Below are positions 54,601 to 62,479 of a stretch of DNA of 64,000 bases, piece after piece. The position numbers were made by a program, and so were the translations under genes. Under the pieces are notes generated by a model. That model had not been told where the DNA came from. It did not search any database and saw only the letters and a list, made by a program, of their open reading frames with translations. How positions within the stretch are numbered: position 1 is the stretch's first letter; each line of letters begins with the position of its first letter. This DNA comes from an uncultured Acetatifactor sp. (GTDB lineage Bacteria; Bacillota; Clostridia; Lachnospirales; Lachnospiraceae): positions 45,414 through 109,413 of the forward strand of contig CAKRZO010000011.1 of assembly GCA_934433135.1 (NCBI GenBank). The letters are read 5' to 3'.

Positions 54601-54873
54601 CCAGCAGGAAGGAACCGGAAGCGGTTTAAAACTTCCCAAATCTGCATCGGTTTTAAAAAACGCCTCCTGCAGATCATAAATGCTCTCATAATAACGGAAC
54701 TGCCAGGTGCCGTTCAGCAATTCAAAGCGATCCGAATGCTCTCTGTGTTCCACAAGGTTTGGAAGATTATTTCCCGTAGAAACGTTGTTTCCCATGGGGA
54801 TATAATAGGAACGATTCGGCATCGTATTTTCATGTAAAATGTTCAGATTCTCATAATGCCTGGGTATTATCAT
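51700..54873 (-). CDS. LacZ-type beta-galactosidase (GH2)
   Basis: The 1057-residue enzyme has the complete LacZ architecture: sugar-binding domain, two Ig-like domains around the TIM barrel, and the C-terminal beta-galactosidase small-chain domain. Acid/base Glu486 lies in S-M-G-N-E-C-G-Y-G and the nucleophile Glu557 in Q-C-E-Y-S-H-A-M-G-N-G. It hydrolyses terminal beta-D-galactose from lactose-like or plant oligosaccharides in the cytosol. AAAGGA precedes the ATG. It is divergent from an AraC regulator at 55307, which probably controls it. An insertion rich in Thr/Asp/Gly at about residues 275-300 is not typical. Confidence 0.92.
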   Translation of the reverse strand: MIIPRHYENLNILHENTMPNRSYYIPMGNNVSTGNNLPNLVEHREHSDRFELLNGTWQFRYYESIYDLQEAFFKTDADLGSFKPLPVPSCWQNHGYDHHQYTNVRYPFPMDPPFVPQENPCGAYVHHFSYEKDALAPECYLNFEGVDSCFFVWLNGQYVGYSQVSHSTSEFCITDLVKEGDNTLAVLVLKWCDGSYMEDQDKFRMSGIFRDVYLLKRPTEGIFDYFTTTPVDWKEDKACVDIRIAFFHKPVTIKAVLTDPEGNVVASQTLDKESMDVSGMPTNGMTDDTTGTSDAKFGAGSVTTQISLPVVHPILWNPEAPALYTLTLETENEVITDRVGIREIKIENAVVYLNGVALKIHGTNRHDSDPVTGFTISLEQIHRDLSLMKQHNINGIRTSHYPNRPQFYQLCDEYGFVVIDEADNESHGPCTIYYAPNTPWEEVSAKWGKPIADNPDFINATVDRTQRCVIRDKNRPCVIIWSMGNECGYGITFEESLKWTKSYDPTRLTHFESARYAGHDRKYDFSNLDLYSRMYASTEDIHQYFAKNPDKPFIQCEYSHAMGNGPGDLEDYFRIYHQYDGACGGFIWEWCDHAIDMGKDIHGKKMYAYGGDHKEYPHDGNFCMDGLVYPDRTPHKGLLEFKNVHRPARVVSFDAEGKTAVLHNYMDFVDLKDYARLVYEINCDGRILTRGIIAEENMPSIPAHGEGCVTFSYELPAAGKCFLKLTYLLKEATPVLPKDHVLGFDEVALTTENGENQVTASLLAKGTLQTTQPIQVTEEDRFLILRNDRLRYVYNKLTGLWETLTLENQSLLDHPMEFNIWRAPTDNDRNISQQWMNAQFHKSVTRAYETQWEEESGSITIRTTVSISAVYIQKILNLTAVWNVSADGRMESHITADKDPVFPVLPRFGLRLFLPKTMEHVTYYGLGPNESYIDKRRSSFHSRFDTTVADLHEDYIRPQENGSHYDVEYVTLSDRHLSLTAVSQKAFSFNASAYTQEELAAKAHNYELEKCGHTVLCLDYRQNGIGSASCGPELAEKYQLKETHMEFSLTLVPSANL

Positions 54874-54964
54874 AGAAATTCCTTTCCGCGTATGGATGAC
54901 GCAAAATTTTTTGCATAACTGTAACTATCATACCTTATCTTACCGAAAAAAAACAGAGATACTC

Positions 54965-54994
54965 TTGCCCCAAATATGGAGAAAATGATATAAT
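54965..54994 (+). promoter_or_regulatory. Possible promoter for the AraC gene at 55307
   Basis: TTGCCC (54965-54970) and TATAAT (54989-54994) are 18 bp apart. A leader of about 310 bases containing the repeat element separates it from the AraC start. The divergent lacZ promoter would lie in the same interval (54874-54960), but no convincing box was found for it. Confidence 0.4.
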
Positions 54995-55019
54995 GGAACC
55001 AGCTCAGCCAGAGGCAAAA

Positions 55020-55268
55020 TGCGACTGCAAATCATGCTTGCATGAATTTGCAGGAGTGTTTTGTCTCTGAGGGAGCGCCCGAATTATGAGCAAACATAGC
55101 TGCGAAGCAGCGAAAAAGCGCTGAAAGCGCGAGTTTGCGAATGGGCGCGGCTGAGCGTGGCGATGCGTTTTTGCGAATGGGCGCGGCTGAGCGTAGCGTG
55201 CGCTTTTACGAATGGGCGCGGCTGAGCGTAGCGTGCGCTTTTACGAATAGGCGCGGCTGAACTGTTGT
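55020..55268. repeat. Interspersed repeat with 35-36-bp tandem units
   Basis: The left part has the CATGCTTGCATG palindrome and GCTGCGAAGCAGC/GCGCTGAAAGCGC hairpins of the element at 3051. The right part contains three and a half tandem units starting with CGAATGGGCGCGGCTGA at 55138, 55174, 55209 and 55244, and the last runs into CTGAACTGTTG, the usual right end. So the right arm of the element has been multiplied. It occupies the intergenic region between divergent lacZ-type and araC-type genes, where no gene is present. Confidence 0.7.
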
Positions 55269-55306
55269 AAGCTGAACTGCAGTGATACGAGGGAGGGCGA
55301 CATTAC

Positions 55307-56170
55307 ATGTACATGAACACCGGATACCTGGATCCGCAGGAAGAAGATTTAATGGATGATACCGTAGCATTGCGAATTAACAGCTGCGGCTGCTACCGAT
55401 TTACGGGGCGGGAAGGAATGGGAACAAAGAGAGCAGGAGGAAGGCCCGATTACCAGCTTTTATATGTGGCAAACGGAAAAGGATTTTTTAATGTGTCCGG
55501 CACGGCAAAATCGGAAATTACCTCCGGCCATATGATACTATACCGCCCTTATGAACCTCAGGATTATCAATATCAGGCAGGAGATGCCACGGAAATCTAT
55601 TGGGTTCATTTCACCGGTTCCGGTGTTGAATCACTCTTAAATGAGATGGGCTGGGAGGGAAAGCAGATCCTTTTTACGGGCAGCAGCGAGAAATATGGAA
55701 ATATTTTTACAGAGATGATTCGGGAACTGCAGTTAAAACGCTATGGTTGCGCAGAACTTCTCACCCTGCAGCTTAAGCAGCTTTTTCTTTTGGTATGCCG
55801 CCGTGTTATGGAAGAGACGGAAGATACTCTGCGGATTCCGCATTCCATCAGACAGGCAGTCCAATATTTTAACCAGAATATGGCGGACTCCATCACGATA
55901 GATACGTATGCAAAGGAACATAATATGAGTGTCTGCTGGTTTATCCGATTGTTCAAGCGCTATATGGGGATGAGTCCATTACAGTACCTTACGGTAATCC
56001 GGATCCGCCGCGCCAAGGAATTGCTGGAGGGAACTGACTACTCGATCAGTGAAATCAGCAGACTGACCGGGTATGAGGATCCGCTGTATTTCAGTAAGCT
56101 TTTCCGGTCACAGACAGGCATATCCCCCAGACAATACCGGAAAACAACATATTCCGGTATTGTTGAATGA
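55307..56170 (+). CDS. AraC family transcriptional regulator
   Basis: The 287-residue protein has an N-terminal cupin-like sensor domain (about 30-165) and two C-terminal HTH motifs (about 185-285) with I-S-E-I-S-R-L-T-G-Y-E-D-P-L-Y-F-S-K-L-F. The ATG at 55307 is preceded by GAGGGAGGG. It is divergent from the LacZ-type gene and probably its activator. It lacks receiver and membrane parts and so would respond to a cytoplasmic sugar. Confidence 0.88.
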   Translation: MYMNTGYLDPQEEDLMDDTVALRINSCGCYRFTGREGMGTKRAGGRPDYQLLYVANGKGFFNVSGTAKSEITSGHMILYRPYEPQDYQYQAGDATEIYWVHFTGSGVESLLNEMGWEGKQILFTGSSEKYGNIFTEMIRELQLKRYGCAELLTLQLKQLFLLVCRRVMEETEDTLRIPHSIRQAVQYFNQNMADSITIDTYAKEHNMSVCWFIRLFKRYMGMSPLQYLTVIRIRRAKELLEGTDYSISEISRLTGYEDPLYFSKLFRSQTGISPRQYRKTTYSGIVE

Positions 56171-56182
56171 AGGCTATTCTGC

Positions 56183-56707
56183 TTAAGGCTTCCGTGTTAA
56201 GTACATGTCTAAAACATTTATGATGTTGCTTGTATTTAGTCGATAATCGGAAAAAGATAATCTTTCGATATCTACGTGGGCGATAAGTTTTTTCTTTTTA
56301 AATGTTACGGATTCATTTTGTTTGTTACTATCATCAACTTGTTTTCCTAAATAAACACGTTCTATATCCTTGCAGAACCATATAAATTGATATCCTTTTG
56401 TAAGGCAATATTGACGGGCATTCTTTAAAAAGAGTGAATCTTCCTGATTGATATCGTAGTCATCGCAGTCAAAGCAATATATTATTTTTGTTTCATTTGT
56501 TTTGGACGTGGAAGCGTATTGGGAAACCAGGTTTGAGATTTCCTTTTCCTTGCTTTTATACTTGCCTTTTCCATCCATATATACCGGACTGAATTTTGTT
56601 TGTGCCTGATCGTACCGATAAAAACAGTCAATAGTGTCTTTGATGTAGATCCAGTCAGATTTGCATTTTTTATTTGTTTCAACAACAAAAACCAGCTGGA
56701 GACCCAT
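56183..56707 (-). CDS. RloB-like / Toprim-type nuclease partner
   Basis: The 174-residue protein shows an early conserved Glu in L-V-F-V-V-E-T-N (Glu10) and the acidic patch Y-C-F-D-C-D-D-Y-D near residue 86. This pattern of one Glu plus a D-x-D is that of Toprim-fold proteins, and the length and context fit the RloB group. The start overlaps the stop of the AAA ATPase gene by one base (TAATG), so the two are translated together. In RloAB, PARIS and OLD-like systems, an ATPase regulates such a nuclease-like effector in phage defence. The same role here is inference. GC content is lower than that of neighbouring genes, which suggests horizontal gain. Confidence 0.65.
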   Translation of the reverse strand: MGLQLVFVVETNKKCKSDWIYIKDTIDCFYRYDQAQTKFSPVYMDGKGKYKSKEKEISNLVSQYASTSKTNETKIIYCFDCDDYDINQEDSLFLKNARQYCLTKGYQFIWFCKDIERVYLGKQVDDSNKQNESVTFKKKKLIAHVDIERLSFSDYRLNTSNIINVLDMYLTRKP

Positions 56708-58074
56708 TACTCATCCTCCTCTGTCAAACTAAATACACCTATGAAATCAATGGAATCTACATTAAATGGTGAACCTTCGATCATCCCGTTTCGATATAAT
56801 TTTGAAGGGGAGTAGTGTCCATTTGTAGTCCATGGGTAAATTTTATGATCTAATGACAAAAAGTCAATAGATTTTTTGTGTTGTTTCAGAATGTCCATTG
56901 GTCCGACATTATGAGTAGTAAAGCAGAGCTGTCCTTTTCCATATTGCATTAGGTATTCTAACAGTGCGCACAGGTAGACATCATGCAGATTAGAATCAAA
57001 TTCATCGATAAAAACGATTCCGCCATGAACCATTTCCTTTAAATAGGCATAAAGCTTAATTAACTTTTTAATCCCCGTGCTTTCAAATTCTGCGTGTATC
57101 TGATAAGATTCATATACCATTATAAGATTGCATACGTAGACATCAGCATCTTCTTTACGATCAATTTTAATCTTCAGTAAGTCTGCTTTAAAAATACGTA
57201 GAAATTCGTACAGTTTGTCAATGGTTTCCTCAAAAAGGTGGTAACTGTTCTTAGGTACCACATTTTCAGAAACAGATATAATGTTAAGCCTATCGCTGTC
57301 TGTCTCCAGTAAATGCTTTATCAAATCGTTAAAAGGAGCTGTTTTCTTTTCGGGATCATCCTCATAATTCAGTAAATTATTAATAAAATACTTTCTATGA
57401 TCGTCCGATTGATCTATAAATACGTGTATCTTGTTTCCTAATATATAGAGTGTACATATATTGAAAAAAAGTTCGGACGTGGAAAAGTTAACATCTTTGT
57501 TTGACAAAATTTTTTCAAAGAACAGAGTGCACAAAGGGTTGGTTGTCAGTAAATTTGTTGTTTTTCTATAAATGAAGTTCTCAAGTTCTTGAGAATTATC
57601 TTGTTGCAAAAAAGTGATTTCGCCGTTAACAACTTTAAAAACCGGTTTCATGGAGCTGCTTTGGGAGCAAGCTTTCCGGGAAGATAACTGTTCAGAAGTT
57701 ATGATATATTTCCCTATCAGGTCTTTGGCTAAAGTCAGTTCATACCGGAATACGAAAAGATTATTTCCTGTTTCGGTAAGGTATGTTGCTTCCATAAATA
57801 GTTCATTTGTTTTTTTGTTGATAATGGCGTCCAAATTTTTTTGAACAAGAGGATTATTTAAATAGTTAGGATTCGTTAAGAGGTTTTTTAAAATGTCTAC
57901 GGAAGCTATAATACCTGATTTGCCGGAACCATTCATGCCGTAGATCCCCTTTATATTATATTCCTGCGTCTGCGGATTTCTTGGAATTATTTTTCTGTAA
58001 AACGATAATGAAATTAATTGATCCAAAGTTTTTATCCCTTTTACTGCGTAATTAGTCAAGTAAATATCCTTCAT
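56707..58074 (-). CDS. AAA family ATPase (AAA_15/RloA-like)
   Basis: This 455-residue ATPase has Walker A G-M-N-G-S-G-K-S-G (around residue 35), a central coiled-coil-like insert, Walker B G-G-I-V-F-I-D-E-F-D, and a switch His in C-F-T-T-H-N. This is the ABC-like ATPase arrangement of AAA_15/AAA_21 proteins such as RloA, AriA and PrrC-related proteins. AGGAGGT before the ATG at 58074 fixes the start; an in-frame ATG at 58194 lacks one. The gene is first of a two-gene operon with the RloB-like gene. It may sense phage components and restrain or trigger the partner. The low GC and isolated position fit a mobile defence module. Confidence 0.75.
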   Translation of the reverse strand: MKDIYLTNYAVKGIKTLDQLISLSFYRKIIPRNPQTQEYNIKGIYGMNGSGKSGIIASVDILKNLLTNPNYLNNPLVQKNLDAIINKKTNELFMEATYLTETGNNLFVFRYELTLAKDLIGKYIITSEQLSSRKACSQSSSMKPVFKVVNGEITFLQQDNSQELENFIYRKTTNLLTTNPLCTLFFEKILSNKDVNFSTSELFFNICTLYILGNKIHVFIDQSDDHRKYFINNLLNYEDDPEKKTAPFNDLIKHLLETDSDRLNIISVSENVVPKNSYHLFEETIDKLYEFLRIFKADLLKIKIDRKEDADVYVCNLIMVYESYQIHAEFESTGIKKLIKLYAYLKEMVHGGIVFIDEFDSNLHDVYLCALLEYLMQYGKGQLCFTTHNVGPMDILKQHKKSIDFLSLDHKIYPWTTNGHYSPSKLYRNGMIEGSPFNVDSIDFIGVFSLTEEDE

Positions 58075-58180
58075 TTTGGCACCTCCTGAGAATAGTATAT
58101 CACAATAAAAGGAAAATAAAAATACATTTTGTATATTTTTCAAATTAATTTTTTGAAGCTTAATTTTTTGAAAGCTATTT

Positions 58181-58861
58181 TTAAAGCACTTCATTTATTA
58201 TAAAGTCAATCAGTAAATCCGCAAGAATTTTATGCCCGGCATCGTTAAAATGCAGGCCGTCGGCTGTATATTTCTCCTTGTGTTCGGGCAGATGGGGATT
58301 TATCATCAAACGCTCATAAAGATTAAGAACCGGGATGCTGTGTTGCTTACCTTTTTCCGTTATTGCGTTAACGTAGTCGCAAAGAGGCCTTGCGTCGGCA
58401 CGTTTTTGCGGTCTGTTTGAGGGTCTGGTTTCGTCCAGCGTATCATAGCAGCAGTGCGCCGGGGTCATAAACACAATTTTCGTATGCGGATATAATTCCT
58501 TAAGCAAATTCATGAGAAACTCAACTGCCCCCAGAAAAGTTGCGGGTGTTTTATCATCAGGGCTGCCAAACGGCGCGTCTCCATGGATATAATCGTTCAC
58601 ACCGCCGTAAATAACGATGATATCTGCATCCTTTGAGAGGTCATATGCACTGCCGCAGAAACACAGGTCAAACCGCGGTTTCTCACTCGGCCTTGATTGA
58701 TGTGCAAGGCGTGTCCCGCTTATTCCGTGGTTATATGCTGCCTTCAGGCCGCACTGTTTCTTTATGATATTATCATAACGTCCGGTTTCACAGTTTTCCA
58801 CACCAACGCCTTCTGTTATGCTGTCACCTAAAAAGTCTATGATTTTTTCTTCCAATTTCAT
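58181..58861 (-). CDS. SGNH/GDSL-family hydrolase
   Basis: The 226-residue protein has block I G-D-S-I-T-E-G (nucleophile Ser), a Gly of block II (N-H-G-I-S-G), block III G-G-V-N-D and block V D-G-L-H-F-N (catalytic Asp and His). All four SGNH blocks are intact. It belongs to the lysophospholipase-L1/esterase-like group often acting as carbohydrate esterases; the substrate is unknown. GGAGG seven bases before the ATG at 58861 supports this start over an upstream one. It is transcribed towards the AAA/RloB pair but is separated from it by 106 bases. Confidence 0.85.
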   Translation of the reverse strand: MKLEEKIIDFLGDSITEGVGVENCETGRYDNIIKKQCGLKAAYNHGISGTRLAHQSRPSEKPRFDLCFCGSAYDLSKDADIIVIYGGVNDYIHGDAPFGSPDDKTPATFLGAVEFLMNLLKELYPHTKIVFMTPAHCCYDTLDETRPSNRPQKRADARPLCDYVNAITEKGKQHSIPVLNLYERLMINPHLPEHKEKYTADGLHFNDAGHKILADLLIDFIINEVL

Positions 58862-59099
58862 TTTAATCCTCCATTCTGTAAACGCTTGAGCAGTGAAGAA
58901 ATCATTAACCTGCCTCTCTGCAATTGTTCCTGCTCTGATTTTGCGGGAAAACAACGTTTAACCGGAGCATATGGTAAGATACATTGACTGCTAAGTCAAG
59001 AGAAACCACTTAAAATGAAGAAATGAGCAGTTTTTTGACATAACAGTTCATGCAAAAAATGGGAAAGGTATTCCAAGATGCTTAAAAAGGTGGTATTTT

Positions 59100-59199
59100 G
59101 GGCAAAGACAAGGTATAATAAATGATGTATCGGATAAGAGTTTTAAAGTACTGAAGCCCATTGATAATATTATGGAATTAAGCTCATGAAATCCGGAAT
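59100..59199 (+). pseudogene. C-terminal remnant related to the debris at 61539
   Basis: A plus-strand frame ends K-V-L-K-P-I-D-N-I-M-E-L-S-S-stop. Its last 31 bp (59169-59199) are the inverse complement of 61529-61559 with two mismatches, where another frame ends P-I-T-E-L-S-S. Both look like 3' ends of the same unknown gene family, one on each side of the dinB-yolD operon. The remaining part of 58862-59446 shows no gene. Confidence 0.4.
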
Positions 59200-59446
59200 A
59201 ACCGCGCATACTGTAGGCAAGAGCATTCAAGACAGAATGCTTCTGACCCGGTAGTGTGCAAGCAGTCTGCTTGTGCGAAAAAGCCTGTAGAATGAGGATG
59301 GACATGATTCGAGCGTTTATAGCAGTCATTTTGATGACAATTCTTTTTCATACCGAAGATGTTACCCCGCCGGAGTAAGTTCTCCGGATGCAAAGTATGG
59401 ATATGGAACAATCCGGAATGTTGTGTTTTACAGGGAGGAATCAAAA

Positions 59447-60997
59447 GTGGAACAGTCGGATAATGGGCACATTTATGTTGCCATTGATTTAAAATCTTTT
59501 TATGCTTCGGTAGAATGCAGGGAGAGAGGACTGGATCCTTTGGATACCAATCTTGTCGTAGCAGACGCAAGCCGAACCGATAAGACCATCTGCCTTGCTG
59601 TAACACCGTCCTTAAAAAGTCTTGGGATTCCCGGACGGTGCCGCTTATTTGAAGTAAAGCAGCGGGTCCGGGAAGTCAATATTTTACGCCGCAGCAGTGC
59701 CCTGAGGGAAAGTGCTCCGAGGGAAGACTCGCAAGTTGCTCCGTCAGAGGAAGGGGCTTCCTGCCAGGCTTCCGTACTGCGAAGCAATCCCCGCCTTGCC
59801 ATTGACTTTTTGATTGCGCCGCCGCGCATGGCTTATTACATGGAGTACAGTACCCGGATTTACGGTATTTACATGAAATATGTGGCGCCGGAAGACATGA
59901 TCGTCTATTCGATCGATGAGGTATTTATGGATGTCACGACGTATCTTCCAGGAAGCGGGCTGTCGCCGGAGGAATTTGCCCGAAAAATCATCAGGGATGT
60001 TTATCAGACAACGGGGATTACAGCTACGGCAGGCATCGGAACCAATCTTTTTCTCTGCAAAACGGCCATGGACATTGTGGCAAAACACATTCCGGCGGAC
60101 GAATCCGGCGTCCGGATCGCACGCCTGGATGAAATGGAGTTTCGCCGTAAACTCTGGAGTCATCGGCCTCTTACCGACTTCTGGCAGATCGGCCACGGGT
60201 ATGAAAATAAGTTAAAACAGGTGGGAATCTTTACCATGGGTGACATTGCCAGGTGTTCGGTACAGAATGAAGAACTTCTTTATACCCTTTTCGGTAAAAA
60301 TGCGGAATTGTTAATCGACCATGCCTGGGGAATAGAGCCCTGTACGATAGAAGATGTGAAAAAATACCGTCCCGACAGCATCAGTTTAAGCTCCGGTCAG
60401 GTGCTGCACTGTCCCTATGACGCAGGAAAAGCGAAAATTGTCCTTTTGGAGATGGCGGATGCCCTGGCAGATCAACTGCTGGAAAAAAAGCTGGCAGCCG
60501 ATCAGCTGGTGATCACGATCGGATATGACATCGAGAACCTGTCCGATCCAAACAGAAGAAAAAGATACCGTGGAGCCGTGGTCACGGATCGTTACGGAAG
60601 GCAAATTCCCAAGCATGCTCACGGAAGTATCAATTTGGACCGCTATACCTCTTTGGCGAGGCAGATTACAAAGTCTGCAGCAGAATTGTATGACCGGATT
60701 GTGAATCCGGATCTTTTGGTGCGGAGACTTAATCTTGCAGCCAATCATGTTCTGGAAGAAAAAAACATTCCGGTTCAGGAAAACTATGAACAGCTTTCTC
60801 TTTTTACGGATTATGCTGCACTGCAGACTGATCGAAAGGCGGAGGAAAAGCAACGTGAAAGGGAACGCAAAATCCAGGAAGCTGCTCTTGCCATAAAGAA
60901 AAAGTACGGGAAAAATGCACTTTTAAAAGGGGTGAACCTAAGAGAAGGCGCTACCGGAAGAGAACGCAACGATCAGATCGGAGGTCATAAAGCATGA
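59447..60997 (+). CDS. dinB: Y-family DNA polymerase (DinB/UmuC-like)
   Basis: The 516-residue translesion polymerase has D-L-K-S-F-Y-A-S-V-E at its start (metal Asp and steric-gate region), Y-S-I-D-E-V-F-M-D with the catalytic Asp-Glu pair near residue 160, a helix-hairpin-helix part and a little-finger domain. This is the Gram-positive UmuC/UvrX subgroup (longer than the ~350-residue DinB of E. coli). It copies damaged DNA, usually under SOS control, although I could not find a clear LexA box. The GTG at 59447 after GGAGG is preferred over a GTG at 59423. A 35-residue Ser/Glu-rich insert follows about residue 85. It overlaps the yolD-like gene by four bases. Confidence 0.9.
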   Translation: MEQSDNGHIYVAIDLKSFYASVECRERGLDPLDTNLVVADASRTDKTICLAVTPSLKSLGIPGRCRLFEVKQRVREVNILRRSSALRESAPREDSQVAPSEEGASCQASVLRSNPRLAIDFLIAPPRMAYYMEYSTRIYGIYMKYVAPEDMIVYSIDEVFMDVTTYLPGSGLSPEEFARKIIRDVYQTTGITATAGIGTNLFLCKTAMDIVAKHIPADESGVRIARLDEMEFRRKLWSHRPLTDFWQIGHGYENKLKQVGIFTMGDIARCSVQNEELLYTLFGKNAELLIDHAWGIEPCTIEDVKKYRPDSISLSSGQVLHCPYDAGKAKIVLLEMADALADQLLEKKLAADQLVITIGYDIENLSDPNRRKRYRGAVVTDRYGRQIPKHAHGSINLDRYTSLARQITKSAAELYDRIVNPDLLVRRLNLAANHVLEEKNIPVQENYEQLSLFTDYAALQTDRKAEEKQRERERKIQEAALAIKKKYGKNALLKGVNLREGATGRERNDQIGGHKA

Positions 60998-61425
60998 GTG
61001 AAAACTACGCAGATATCATGAATCTGTCCCGCCCCGTTTCCAAAAAGCATCCGCCTATGTCCATGCACGACCGAGCCGCGCAGTTTCTGCCTTTTGCTGC
61101 ACTTACAGGTTATGATGCGGCCTTACGGGAAAAGGCGCGTCTGACGGACAGACGTATGAACCTGGATGAATCACAGATTGAAACGCTGGATGGCAGATTG
61201 CAGCAGATTGCCCGGCATTTGACAGATACATCGGAAGCATCGCATCAGAAGGAGACATCCGAGGTGAGTATTACCTATTTTAAACCGGATGAAAAAAAGG
61301 ACGGTGGAAGCTATCTCACCGTTACCGGAACCATACGAAAGATCGATTCATTTGAACAGATGATTCTTATGAAAGACGGAAGCCGCATTCCCATGACGGA
61401 GATTCTGGAGATCCTTCCGCTTTAA
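60994..61425 (+). CDS. YolD-like protein
   Basis: The 143-residue protein has the YolD-family start M-S-M-H-D-R-A-A-Q-F-L-P-F-A-A-L-T-G-Y and C-terminal strands with G-T-I-R-K-I-D and I-L-E-I-L-P. YolD-like proteins are encoded next to Y-family polymerases in Firmicutes and are thought to be accessory factors, analogous in position to UmuD. Its ATG overlaps the dinB stop (ATGA), so the two are translationally coupled. Biochemical function is unknown. Confidence 0.85.
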   Translation: MSENYADIMNLSRPVSKKHPPMSMHDRAAQFLPFAALTGYDAALREKARLTDRRMNLDESQIETLDGRLQQIARHLTDTSEASHQKETSEVSITYFKPDEKKDGGSYLTVTGTIRKIDSFEQMILMKDGSRIPMTEILEILPL

Positions 61426-61538
61426 AAGCCGGCAAAAATCATCCCATGAAAAATAGAATAATCGGCCAACACCTTCTCCTCTCTTAAGGGTTCAAATGCA
61501 GCCGGTCAATTCTGTATCTCCGGGACTTATTCCGGGTT

Positions 61539-61808
61539 TCATGAGCTTAATTCCGTAATAGGCTGTATTATTTTTTGTACTATTGATTTTAATAGACGGT
61601 AAGTAGTATCTGTGCTGCGAAGGGATGGCGTTGATCGGCGGAATCGCTGGATGCCCGGCAGTAGGGCGCCAGTCGGAGCCTTTCGGCTGTCTGCTGTCTT
61701 ACACTTGTGATCTCCGTGATGTTCATGTTTTTCTCCTTCCACGCTGATTTGTGTGATCTTTTCGTACTCGTCCTCGGTTATCAGATTCATATCAAGCAGC
61801 ATTCGCAA
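61539..61808 (-). pseudogene. Mobile-element-associated remnant
   Basis: The minus-strand frame from a TTG reads L-L-D-M-N-L-I-T-E-D-E-Y-E-K-I, which resembles the end of SHOCT-like small proteins found beside clostridial recombinases, then changes to unrelated sequence and ends P-I-T-E-L-S-S. The C-terminus pairs with the remnant at 59100. It seems to be a scar from at least two deletions. No intact gene is seen between 61426 and 61960. Confidence 0.35.
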
Positions 61809-61960
61809 AAGGTTTATGCCGTATCAAAAGGTCGTGTGGCTTATCGGTTTCGCCGACGGCAGAAGGAAGGTAAAGGATGCGCTGTGCTATTCGGTTTTCA
61901 AAGAACGGGCGGAGGCTATAGAGAAAGCCCCCTCACTTTCCATGCCGAAAAGTTGAGGGG

Positions 61961-62248
61961 CTACAGCCAAGTTTTTTGATTTTCTAAAAGCTTTTTGAGC
62001 TTTGCTCTGATTTTGGCGATCCGCTTGCTGATTGCCTGTTGAGATAAGCTGTAAATTTCGGCAAGGTCTGTACCTGAAATGTCGGCGTAATAGTGGAGGT
62101 AGATGAGGATATCCTCGCCGCTGAATTCATCGGTGGTCAGCATATCGTAGGAGAAGTCACCGTTTTCCGCAGAGCGTTCGTCCAGATATTTCTGTCGGCG
62201 CTTTGCTCGGTAGTATTCCTCGTAATCCGCTTTGGATTGTTTTTTCAA
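61961..62248 (-). CDS. Small sigma-70 region-4-like protein of a conjugative element
   Basis: The 95-residue basic protein starts K-K-Q-S-K-A-D-Y-E-E-Y-Y-R-A-K-R-R-Q, a pattern of sigma-like proteins from clostridial integrative elements. It ends with an HTH (D-L-A-E-I-Y-S-L-S-Q-Q-A-I-S-K-R-I) of sigma region 4 type. Such proteins are usually 120-150 residues; the segment between the two parts appears shortened, so it may be internally deleted. A 12-bp-stem hairpin (CAATCGTTTTTG...CAAAAACGATTG, 62265-62296) lies upstream. Confidence 0.5.
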   Translation of the reverse strand: MKKQSKADYEEYYRAKRRQKYLDERSAENGDFSYDMLTTDEFSGEDILIYLHYYADISGTDLAEIYSLSQQAISKRIAKIRAKLKKLLENQKTWL

Positions 62249-62479
62249 GGTTATGTACCTCCGTTCAATCGTTTTTGGTTGGTTTCAAAAACGATTGATA
62301 CGGAGGGCTACGGCAGACGACAGAGCTGCCGGAATGGTGCAGGGCGGCCGTCCTTTAAGGCAAAGATCCGTATGGTATGTCCTCTGAAAGCACTGCACTG
62401 TACATCGGTATCACCTCCTCGCCGGAATATTTTGCCGAACCGTTTGTTTTGCTGCTGAAAACGGCTGGTTTTTGTCGAA

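Noticed and set aside
58876..58889. cre-like TGTAAACGCTTGAG before the SGNH gene at 58861
   Set aside because: Only the left half fits the consensus; the right half lacks the expected CA, so it is too weak to annotate.
59380..59446. Possible LexA box before dinB
   Set aside because: GAAC occurs near 59406 but no GAAC-N4-GTTC arrangement was found; the site cannot be supported.
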